From: Helianthus annuus
Taxonomy: Eukaryota; Streptophyta; Magnoliopsida; Asterales; Asteraceae
Direction: 5' to 3'
Length of the DNA: 64,000 nucleotides
Assembly: GCF_002127325.2 (NCBI RefSeq)
Contig: NC_035443.2
Span: 145,032,073-145,096,072 of the forward strand
The notes under the pieces were generated by a model that was given only the letters and a program-made list of their open reading frames with translations, was not told the DNA's origin and ran no database searches. Every line of letters starts with the position of its first letter. Position 1 is the first letter of the stretch. Of this stretch, positions 44,058 to 53,709 are shown piece after piece. The position numbers were made by a program, and so were the translations under genes.

Positions 44058-45901
44058 ATCATTTTATTCATTCATAATTATACATTTTGTATATAACATA
44101 ATTATGTCATTAATTATTTAATGTATTAGATAAAAAAATGTTACTTTTGAATTAATAAAATAGGCTGATTTAGGCTTGGAAACCTGCTAGGTCTCAAGCT
44201 CATTTAGCCTCCACTCAATGTATGCTTACAACGAAGTGACTAAATGAAACAATTCATTTGCTCGTGATCTAAAGAAACACTATCCTTAAGAAAAATATCT
44301 TTTATTTGAATAGAAATCAAATTTGAAAGTACATTTATTAACAAATAAAGAGTAAACTTAAAGAAAAATTATATGTAATTATTTAAAAAACAATAATATA
44401 TCATTATGAAAAGAAACAAGAAGCAAGAAAATTCCACAACTATTACATCTCTTTTCAAAATCAATGGTCTTTAATGATGGTCTTGGACAAGCATGTGGAG
44501 TGGTGTCTATATAGTGATGAAAAGTCATTTGTTGAAAAACCAATAGTCAACGGTCAACCAATATGATACAGAACAAGTCTTTAATCTTCACTAATCACTG
44601 TTGTAAATAAAATCGGTCAAACTATTTAAAGCTTCCTTTTTTGTCAGTTAGTCGGGCTCGAAACCGATATAGAAGCATTGGTTGTCGAGGCCGGGCTATA
44701 GACACGTACAAGATCGGATTTAACCCTGCCCGGATATTAATCAGATGTGCAACATGAAAGAAACCTATTAGAAAAGGTCAGGCAAAAGTGGTTTCATGGT
44801 ATCGGGTAGATCTGTAAATGAATTGAACGAGGCTTGTTCATATTCGTTCGTTTAACTTTAACAGAACAAATGAATGAACACGAACGTTTAAATGAACGGC
44901 TTTTCTTGGTCATGTATGTTTGTTAAGAAATGAACGTGTACATGTTCATCCGTTTATATTCTAAACGAACATAGATGAACGAAGATAATGGACATGTTAT
45001 TGCCGCGCTTATTCCATTTGTTTGTCGGGTCGCCCAATATTTGGTTCTAAAATTTGATTTGGGTGATGGGTTGATGCATGATGGGCCGGTTAGTAAATGC
45101 TAATAGGTTTGTATGTAAAGGTATATAAACAAATGGACGTAATGAACTAACATAAATGAATGATCACGAACGTAAATGAACGAACAAGATATATTCATGT
45201 TCGTTTATTTAATGCTATAAACAAAACTCTTTCTGTATATATAAGGCTTGTATATGTAGTGGTTGGTTGCGTAATCTTTCGGATATCAGTAGAAGAAACT
45301 ACGTTTATGGTGCACAATTTCTTCAATTCTATCCGGGCTAACAGTAGAAGAAACAAGAATAATCTGTTTTCAACGATTCAAAGATTACGGTGTACACAGA
45401 TTCAATTAGTCAGTCTGATTTCATAGACCCAGTCGAGTAAACAAATATTGATTTTAACCAAGTTCGCTTAAGTTTATCAATGAGGATCATTTCAAAACCA
45501 ACCGGATTATCTTCGTCTGTTTTATGTCAAGTCTTTTTAGTAAGTTTACCCAGTTCGCTTAAGTTTACCAATGACGATCATCATTTCAAACTGAGTGATC
45601 TTTTTTCATTCGATATCTACAATAATACAAAAAATGCAATTAAGTTTTATTTTAAATATGAACATCAAGAAACTTTTGCAAAAGATTAAAAACCAAAGAA
45701 ACGGTATGAACGTTTCTTTTAAGTACAAATTTTAATTTTAAACTAGAACAAAAACAGCAAATATCACCATGAGAAACTTTAAAGAGTACATGAGAAGAGA
45801 AAGGAGGTTTCCTCAGCCTCAAGACCTCCAGCATGAAAATGTAACAAAAAATATTGTTTTTTGGTTAAATAACCGAAAACCCATTTGGCATGTAAACAGA
45901 T
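44058..45901. other. Intergenic DNA and 3' flank of the aspartyl-tRNA synthetase gene
   Basis: AT-rich. The segment 44815-45200 is rich in GAACGAAC/GTTCGTT words on both strands, as in hAT-type non-autonomous repeats. The last roughly 200 bp are likely 3' untranslated region of the synthetase. No other gene supported. Confidence 0.45.
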
Positions 45902-48900
45902 CTATGGTTCTAGCCTTCGTGGGTCACGGGGAAAGAGTGATGTTTTACGAATGTTGTCGAGAGCGCAGAAAAGCATGACAACACGTTCCAAGCCGACTCC
46001 AAATCCACCATGCGGTGGCGCACCATACCTTCAAAATGCAATAATGGTATATGTGAGATATGGGTTGAGGCTTTATCCTTAACGGGTCAAATCTAGCTAC
46101 ATAATAAAACTAAGCAAAAGCCACACAAAGTGAACTCGATGCTTACAACTAAAGAATTAATATTTGAACATCTTTTTAACCACATTCTATATATACTTAA
46201 AATGCTATTTTGTCAACATCATCCAACTTTGGCATCAACTATAGTAATGACATAATTAGCCCCTCAACTTTGATAATGAAGCCCACCAACTTTGGTTCTT
46301 CAACTTTGTTAATGTCATATTTGGCCCCTCAACATTGGTAATGACATATTTAGCCTCTCAACTTTGGTAATGACATATTTAGCCCCTCAACTTTAATAAG
46401 GTTTCTATTTACCCAATTACCCTTACACTTTATTATAGTTACTTACTATTTAAACCTTTCCTTGATCTACATTTCGAACACCCTGCGAAGCGCGGGTGAT
46501 AACCCACTAGTTATAAAAAGGGTTATTGGATTTTATCACCCCTAACTATTGGCTATTGGCCGCTGCCATCCCCGAATATCAATTTGACGCCCACCACTCC
46601 CAACTTAACACTTAGCGTGTTCTGTCACCAAGTCGTTATCTGATCACTAACTTTTGATCCTGTTACTATACTTTTGGGGTGTCCTAAGATCCCTAAAACC
46701 TTCCTAAGATCCCTATGACACCCCAAAAAGTATAGTAACAGGATCAAAAGTCAGTGACCAGTTAACGACTTGGTGACAGAACACACAGCGTTAAGTTGGG
46801 GGTGACGGACGTCAAAGTGATATTTGGGGGTGGCAGCGGCCAATAGCCAATAGCTCGGGGTGATAAAATCTAATAACCCTTATAAAAATGCAAAAACGAA
46901 AAAAATCTGGGTTTACCTAACCTATCAGAAACAGCTTTAGAGGTTGCAGTTTTTTTAATTGGTTGTCAATTAGATCATTTCAAGGTTTTTTGTTTTTGTT
47001 AATGCACAAGTAAATTTATTCGTGTTCCCGTTAACATGTTTATTTAAACCAAGTCTTGGGTCGGCATAGTTAACCCGTTTAACTAAACAGGTTGATCCAG
47101 ACCATTTACGAACCCTTTAACCCATTCACTACAAACCGCCAACAGGACAATATCGACAAACCTAAATCCAATCCTAAAAAAAAACTAGTTGGAAGTTGAA
47201 ACATGTTGCAAAGTGATAGACAAGATGTACCTGAAAGAATCGACATATGATGATATCGTTTTGACATCAATACCGCATGCTGTGGCACGTGACTCCAGAA
47301 GTTCAGGGATGTGCACACGCTGCGCCCCTGAAATAATCTCCTCACCTGAACAGAATGCAACAAAATAAAATTTTAAATGTCTGGATAACACTATACATTT
47401 TCACAAGTAAAACTTCAAATTAAATATAAATATATGTGGTGGCTTGCCTCTAATGAAAACATCAAACGAGTTGCTATAAGCCTCGTTGTCAGGGCAAGGC
47501 ATTGTGTAAAAAGGTCGAACTGCCAGAGGGTAGCGGTGCAGTATATAGAACTCAGTTCCATACCTACATTGAATCATTATTGTAATAAATAAATAACACC
47601 ATGATTGAACGATGAACAAATAAATTAATAAATAATAAAATCAGCAAGTCAAAGTTGAAATTTCCGCTTACTTTTCCAAAACAAGTTTTCCTAACGTTCT
47701 TTCTGATTCTGTGTTAAGATCCCCAAATGGATCCACCTCAACGCCAGCTTCCTATTAAATCAATTTTCAAAATAAAACAAACGCAAATTTATCACGTGCC
47801 CAACTAATGAAAGGGTGTTATAATGTTATGAACCTTTAGCATTTGGACCCCTTCTTCAAATGTAAGCCGTAAGGTCTTCCGTAAGTACTGCATAGTTAAT
47901 AACATCAACACTGAAACATAAGTATGTGTTACAAAAAGACGCTACCCTATATATGTTTTTACACAAACGAAGTATATGACTGATTAATTACTTTCAAAGG
48001 CTTGAAGGGATACTGCTTCCCAATAGCTTCTAGCTCTTTCTGGCATCTTTCATTCAATCTGTCAAACATTCCAACAAAAAGACGGTCCACCACATCCATC
48101 ACCTATATAAATCCAACCATCAGAACCTTTTCAAAAAATTAAAATAGAGTTATTTATATAATAAATAGGTTGTTAATACCTCGGAATAATGCTCTTTAAT
48201 TTCCATCTCCATATCGAGACCAATGAACTCACACAAATGCCTGTGTGTATACGAGTCTTCGGCTCTAAAAACAGGACCAACTATAAACACCCTTCCAAAA
48301 TCACCACAGATTGCCATCTGTTTGTGAAGTTGTGGTGACTGTGCAAGACAGGCAGGTTGCTTTTTGTATTCCAGTTTGAAAACCGCTGCACCACCTTCAC
48401 TGGTGCCCGCGGTTAACTTTGGAGTGTTGATCTCGATAAAATCTTCGTTCAGTAAAAACTGCCGGAAGAACTGCAGAAACAATATCAAGTTCCACTCTGT
48501 TAAAGAGTTAAAATCACAATACTGCTTACAATATTTCTAAAGGTAGCAAAATGAAGATCAGGCAAATTGGGTAGTGTCAATAACGAGTTTAGGGCACAAT
48601 GGGTAACATAGATGCAGATTGGGTCAACAGAACACTTTTTACCGAATCTTTAATATATAGCCTTGGTGTTAATTGGAAGTAATGTGGTTGCTAAAACTGA
48701 AAATATTTATAAAAACAAAAATAATATAATTTCTGAACAATGTGATATAGTAGGTTGTATGCATTGTTGAGCGAGTTTCAACACATTTGACTTGTTTCAT
48801 TATAACCAGACTCACACATAACATGCACTAAAAAACAAACACACAAATAAAGGTAAAAAAATGTCATACATTTGAAACTTGGCACTCGAGACGGAAAATC

Positions 48901-50212
48901 CCTTGATTTGCTGGTGTTCGGACATCCAAAATCCTATAGTTCAAACGCGTATCCTGATTAACACGAACAAGTTGTTCTCCAGCCTGCATAATTTTATAAA
49001 ATCATTATAATACAAAAAATGGATAAGTTGCAGTTGCTTCAGCATTGCCATAAATTTGACATGAAACAATGCAAGGTTGCTAAAATCTACCACTAAAGTT
49101 AACATTTCGCTGATTAAAATCAAATTCCTAACATTATACCTCCAAAGCCTTCTCAATTTCAACTTCACTTCTGGCAGCATCCTCAACGTTTATAGGAAGC
49201 ACAGTTGCAGCCCTGTTTACACAGTGAATCTTCCTCACTTGAATTTCAACCTAAAAACATTCCACCAAATATTCCTTATCAAAAAAAAATTGAATTTCAC
49301 AATCTACTTTTCAAACATTTTACCAAACCTATAAACCCTAACTCAAAACAACATAATCAACACACTGAACATCCACAAATCAACAAAAAAAAATATAAAA
49401 AAATTATTAATGCTAATTCAAAACAACAAAGTTATCAACAAATCAATAGAAAACATATAAACCCTAACTCAAACAATATAATCACCTACGAAACAACAGA
49501 AAACCGTTTGAGCAAATCTATTAATCCTAATTCAAAACTGCATAATTATCTACAAATTAATAGAGAAAACCATGATAATCTAAAAATCTACTTTGCAAAC
49601 ACTTTAGCAAATCTACAAACCCTAACTCAAAAAAACAAAATCACCACAGATCATCTACAAATCAATCAAAAACCATCAGACTCATATCAAACATTAAGCT
49701 CAATTGCAATTCACCTGCTGAGATGCTCCTTTAATCGCCTCAGGCGGAACCGTAATAACACCTTCAATATCAATAAACGACTCCTTACTAATACCAGTAG
49801 CAAACTTCACCATCTGAGCACTAACAACCTCCGGCGCCACCGTCAACACACACTGCACCGTATAACCTCTCTCTCTAACCGTTAGAAACGCCATTTTCTT
49901 ACCTACCGCTCGAATCGCCTGAGCTCGTCCACGTATCAACACCGTCTGATCCTTCAATTCCTCCGTCAACGAACTCACCGTCGTCCACACGCGACCGGAA
50001 ACCGCCTTTGATTGAATTTCTTCAATCGGAACGTCACCGTAGTTCGCCGCCAGCGGATCCGGACCGTCGATCGACACTCCGGCAACGCCGGACGCGGCGG
50101 CGGCCGCCGCAGCAGCTTCCTGCTTACGGCGGAGCTTCTCCGCCTTTGCCGCTTCCTTTTTGGCGGCTTTTTTGCTGGTTTCTTGAGATGAATTCTGCTG
50201 TTCTGGCTCCAT
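45902..50212 (-). CDS. AspRS: Aspartate--tRNA ligase, cytosolic
   Basis: Ten exons on the minus strand: 50212-49715, 49250-49140, 48983-48870, 48470-48180, 48102-47992, 47887-47834, 47751-47672, 47563-47448, 47345-47231 and 46028-45902. All phases join to 538 codons plus TAG. It charges tRNA-Asp with aspartate using ATP. A Lys/Ala-rich N-terminal extension (1-50) is typical of eukaryotic cytosolic forms. The OB-fold anticodon-binding domain follows (about 75-190; [20 protein letters not shown]). The class II core has motif 1 (FIEINTPKL, from residue 252), motif 2 with R310 and E312 ([11 protein letters not shown]) and motif 3 ([11 protein letters not shown]512). It has no plastid or mitochondrial presequence. 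Intron 8 (47346-47447) uses a GC donor (AG-GCAAGC). Intron 9 (1.2 kb) holds a Helitron and a MULE-MITE. The Arabidopsis counterpart is IBI1, also a receptor for beta-aminobutyric acid. Intact. Confidence 0.96.
46186..46510 (+). mobile_element. Short non-autonomous Helitron with internal minisatellite
   Basis: The 5' end is TCTATATATACTTAAAA. The 3' end has a GC hairpin (CCCTGCGAAGCGCGGG, 46481-46496), ten bases, then CTAG followed by a host T (46511), as Helitrons have. The base before TC is T rather than the usual A, so the 5' end is less sure. Inside, five or so copies of a roughly 35-bp unit around CTCAACTTTGGTAATGACAT run from about 46230 to 46420. It lies in intron 9 of the synthetase gene. 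Confidence 0.65.
46520..46879. mobile_element. Mutator-type foldback MITE with perfect 9-bp duplication (360 bp)
   Basis: TTATAAAAA at 46511-46519 and 46880-46888 flanks a nearly perfect giant inverted repeat. The left arm begins GGGTTATTGGATTTTATCACC and the right arm is its complement. Inner arms also match (GTATAGTAACAGGATCAAAAG). Each arm is about 160 bp with a short centre near 46700. It lies in intron 9 of the synthetase gene, directly after the Helitron end. Confidence 0.92.
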
Positions 50213-50223
50213 TGATGAGTGTG

Positions 50224-50322
50224 TTAGGGTTAGGGTTTGTGAAATGTAGATTGAAGAAGATAGAAAAACGGTTAGGGTTTGTGGAGTGGAGTATAGTGTA
50301 TAGTTTTTTGTTGGTATATATA
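50224..50322 (-). promoter_or_regulatory. Core promoter and telo-boxes of the aspartyl-tRNA synthetase gene
   Basis: A TATA box (TATATATA, 50315-50322) stands about 105 bp upstream of the ATG. The predicted leader carries AAACCCTAA-type telo-boxes on the gene strand at 50230-50238 (followed by a second CCCTAA unit) and 50272-50280. Telo-boxes are known in promoters of plant translation-machinery genes, which fits this gene. Confidence 0.7.
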
Positions 50323-50878
50323 GGAGGGGGTGGTTTGAACTTTAAGAGAAACTTGGGGGACAAGGGATGAAAAAACTTGGGGCGCAAGGGCTAAATCTTG
50401 ATCACTAGTTATGTTTTGATCTTAAGGTTATATTTAGTTCCATCTTTCATTTTGCAACCAAAAGTAAACACAAAACCATGTGCCGTTTTAAAAAGAAATG
50501 AAATAAAAAAACACAAAACCATGTGTCATTAAAATTGTGTCATTTTTTTCTTCGATACACAAGTCAACTTCTAAGTTTTTAATACCGTTCACAGTTTGAT
50601 AATAAATTACAATTAATGTGTAGAATAAGAAATAACAGTTTTATTCGAATAAAATTCAGGTCTTGTCTATCGAAGTAGATTAAAATCCTGAAATTCACCT
50701 TGTGTTCCTGAGTTTAATGAATGTAAAGAAAGGATTTAGAAGGATATTAAAAAAAACTTGCTTCGGAGTTTTTTAAGAAAGGAAATGGAGAGAAATTGAA
50801 GAAAAACTCTCTTTTTTCTTCATTTTAAATCCTTCCAAAAATTATTTTTTTTTCTTCATTTTAAATCCTTCCAAGTTG
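50323..50878. other. Upstream region of the synthetase gene
   Basis: AT-rich, with a repeated TTCTTCATTTTAAATCCTTC (about 50817 and 50852) and a possible transposon arm TGTGTTCCTGAGTTTAAT near 50701. No coding frame. Confidence 0.45.
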
Positions 50879-50897
50879 AAAAGATGGGGAAAGAAAG

Positions 50898-52112
50898 ACA
50901 ACAACAACAACAACAACCATACCCAATAAATCCCACAAATAGCAAAGCTACTTATAGGGTCTGGGGAGGGTGGGATGTAGACAGACCTTACCTCTATCCC
51001 TAGGGATAGAGAGGCTGCTTCCAAAGAGACCCTCAGCTCCAAAACGAACCGCATGCCAATACACCAAGTCAAAGAATATAGAATATAGAAAAAGAAGCCA
51101 CCAATAGCAAGACCAATACCAAGAAAGTGATAAGAGTGACACAATACAATGTAAATCAAGTATAATAGCACGCAACATCATTTGGGCATAACACAAGGAG
51201 ACAATCACCGGTAAAGTCACTTAAGGGATAAGAAAACCTACGTCCCTAAAATACACCTAAGATCTTACTGTAATACCCTCTAGAGGTCCTGAACCCTAAT
51301 CCTACACCTCCACGAAGTCCTCAGAAAGATGCAACTCTAGTAAATCATGCCTAATCTACTCATCCCATGTCAGTTTGGGTCTGCCTCTTCCTCTTCTCCC
51401 CTCCACAGTAAGAGTTTCCACTACTCTAACTGGTGCCGTCGTTTGCCTCCGCTTCACATGCCCAACCCATCTCAACCTCCCCTCCTTAATCTTATCCGAT
51501 ATACTAGCCACTCCTAATCTCTCCCTAAAAACCTCATTTCTTATCCGATCTAACCTCGTGTGTCCGCACATCCACCTCAGCATCCTCATCTCTGCTACCT
51601 CCATTTTGCGCGCTTGTGTCTTCTTGATAGCCCAACAGTCTGTCCCATATAGCATAGCGGGCCTAACTGCTACCCTGTAAAATTTCCCCTTTAGTTTAGT
51701 TGGGAACCTCTTATCGCACAATACTCCACTGGCTGCCCTCCATCTACACCAACCCGCCTGTATGCGATGGGTTACATCACTATCTATGTCACCATCTCTT
51801 TGTACAAACGACCCCAAATACTTAAATTTAGTTACCTGCGGGACCAATTGATCATCAATTGTGATTTGGGTGTCATCGTCATCGGCTGAACCACTGAAAT
51901 CGCAGTGTAGATACTCAATCTTTGATCGACTAATCCTTAGGCCCTTTCCCTCTAGAGCTACACGCCACTCCTCTACCCTCGCGTTCAGGCACTGTTTAGT
52001 CTCCGAAATCAAGACAATATCGTCTGCAAAAAGCATGCACCACGGAACTGTCTCCTGAATCAACTTGGACAACTCATCCAAGACAACCGCAAAAAGAAAA
52101 GGGCTCAACGCA
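50898..52112 (-). mobile_element. RTE-clade LINE, 5'-truncated, with 19-bp target duplication
   Basis: AAAAGATGGGGAAAGAAAG occurs at 50879-50897 and 52113-52131, exactly at both ends. On the minus strand the insert reads the C-terminal part of an RT, a short 3' untranslated region and a (GTT)n tail, with no poly(A), as in RTE elements. It is truncated within the RT domain just before the catalytic FADD, as expected from incomplete target-primed reverse transcription. Confidence 0.95.
51356..52112 (-). pseudogene. LINE reverse transcriptase, C-terminal fragment
   Basis: Open through about 250 codons within the element. It has ALSPFLFAVVLDEL, the catalytic FADD in CMLFADDIVLI, KFKYLGS, YGTDCWAIKK, MLRWMCGHTRLD and RLRWVGHVKRR. 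These are the RT palm, thumb and C-terminal region of RTE-type proteins. The endonuclease and RT fingers are lost. The few codons upstream of 52112 in this frame belong to the host. Confidence 0.9.
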
Positions 52113-52131
52113 AAAAGATGGGGAAAGAAAG

Positions 52132-52770
52132 GATTTTCAATATATAAAATCTTACTTTTCTTAGAACTCAGGAACACACACGATAGTTAATTAAAATTTT
52201 TCTTTCTACTTCTTTTCTTTACCCTCTTTAATTCATTTTCTCTTTTTTTTCTTTTGTTTATTAAACTCGGGAACATAGCTAAATGTATGCAAAATTGTTG
52301 TTTGAAAGCGTGTGCATTATGAGCTTTAAGAGAGCATACAAAACATCTCAACCAATCAAATTAACACGAGTTAAATAGTTGAAACCACATGAAACTACTT
52401 ACCATTAAACTTGGGTAGGTTTTTGCTCCGACTTCGTGTTATGGCACATCAACCAGGGGTGTTCACAATTCAGTTTAAAATCATGAAATCGTCCAAATCA
52501 GTTATCAGTTTGGTTTCGCGGTTGGTTTTTATTTTTGGTCGGTCGGTTTCATCATTTTTTTAACCGTAACAAACGGTTTGGTTTATGGTTTTTACAAAAA
52601 GCTCACCGTATAAAACTGGACCGTAAGATTAGAATATTTAGATATGTACATATTTATGACAAAACTTTGGGTTGAACCGAAATAAAAGCCAAGTAAAGTT
52701 ACATTAGTTAATTCAATTTTCAATCTACGTTATTGTGTCTAACTAACAACTCTACTTAAATCCATGACAA
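52132..52770. other. Intergenic region right of the LINE
   Basis: Begins with the host sequence interrupted by the LINE (ATTTTCAATATATAAAATC), then a pyrimidine-rich stretch and AT-rich DNA. The segment 52440-52640 has repeated GGTTT/AAACCG words. No gene supported. Confidence 0.45.
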
Positions 52771-52976
52771 CTAGTGTTTAACCCCCGCGTTGCGGGGTGT
52801 AGGTCGTAAACCGTGCTTTGTAGTAAGCAAACAGCGACCAAAATTGAAAAAATCGTAAAACAAAAACGCGAATTTGTAGCACCACGTGACATCAAACATA
52901 GGCAGAAACAAACGCAAACTTATATTGTGAACTAACGTAAAACGTAGACAAACTCATATATATATATATATATATA
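52771..52976 (-). mobile_element. Short Helitron 3' end and possible complete mini-Helitron
   Basis: On the minus strand the sequence ends with hairpin CCCCGCAACGCGGGG, about eight bases, CTAG (52771-52774) and a host T, the standard Helitron 3' end. The 5' end would be TC at the start of the TA run (TCTATATATATA), where the next element begins, so it is uncertain. Confidence 0.55.
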
Positions 52977-53686
52977 GAGGTCGGTTAACGTACAATAGGG
53001 CTTATCGTACATTACGTACGCGATAACCCTAGCCTTCAGATCTTCATCTCCCATGCGATTTAATACCTCCATGCGAACTGTACGAGCTGTGCGAATTCAA
53101 TCTTCCACATGCGATTTTCTTCATCTACACACCCCATGCCATTTTTCACATTACCCCCATGCTAACCATTTTTTCACATGCGATATTCAATTTTCCACAT
53201 GCGATTCTACACACCCCATGCCATTTTTCACATTACCCCATGCTAGCCATTTTTTCACATGCGATATTCAATTTTCCACATGCGATTCTACACACCCAAT
53301 GCCATTTTTCACATTACCCCATGCCATTTTTTCACATGCGATATTCAATTTTCCACATGCGATTCTACACACCCCATGCCATTTTTCACATTACCCCATG
53401 CTAGCCATTTTTTCACATGCGATATTCAATCTTCCACATGCGATTCTACACACCCCATGCCATTTTTCACATTACCCCATGCCATTTTTTCACATGCGAT
53501 ATTCAAATCTTCCACATGCGATTTTGTCCATCTACACATCCCATGCCATTTTTCACACTACCCCATGCTAACCATTTTTTCACATGCGATATGTATTGAA
53601 TTCGCACCAGATCTGCACCTGATCGAACGGCTGGGATGATCGCGTATGTATCGTACGATAAACACATTTGTATTTTACTCTTTACC
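52977..53686. mobile_element. Non-autonomous MULE-like element between TA runs, filled by a minisatellite
   Basis: Inverted ends lie inside flanking (TA)n: CTTATCGTACATTACGTACGCGAT with CCCTAGCC at the left, and the complement of GATCGCGTATGTATCGTACGATAA at the right. The interior is a 77-81 bp tandem array. The TA runs on both sides prevent reading the duplication, but the design parallels the 9-bp-duplicated MULE at 42771. Confidence 0.65.
53100..53600. repeat. Minisatellite with alternating 77- and 81-bp units
   Basis: The word CACATGCGATATTCAA starts at 53175, 53256, 53333, 53414 and 53491, with a variant at 53581, giving spacings of 81, 77, 81, 77 and 90. Long and short units alternate by a TAGC insertion, so the array grew as dimers. 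The 172-codon open frame across it is a by-product of the repeat. Confidence 0.9.
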
Positions 53687-53709
53687 TATATATATATATA
53701 TATATATAT

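Noticed and set aside
49205..49885. 226-codon frame opposite synthetase exons 1-2 and intron 1
   Set aside because: Asn/Lys/Thr-rich translation of AT-rich intron and antisense exon. The synthetase exons on the other strand explain the region.
53053..53571. 172-codon open frame with repeated FFTLPHA/STCDSTHPMP-like units
   Set aside because: It spans the 77-81 bp minisatellite, is open in more than one frame for the same reason, and has no start context, domain or splice signals. A by-product of the repeat.
53100..53600. Regularly spaced repeats as a CRISPR array
   Set aside because: Plant nuclear context, no unique spacers (the whole unit repeats), and no cas genes.
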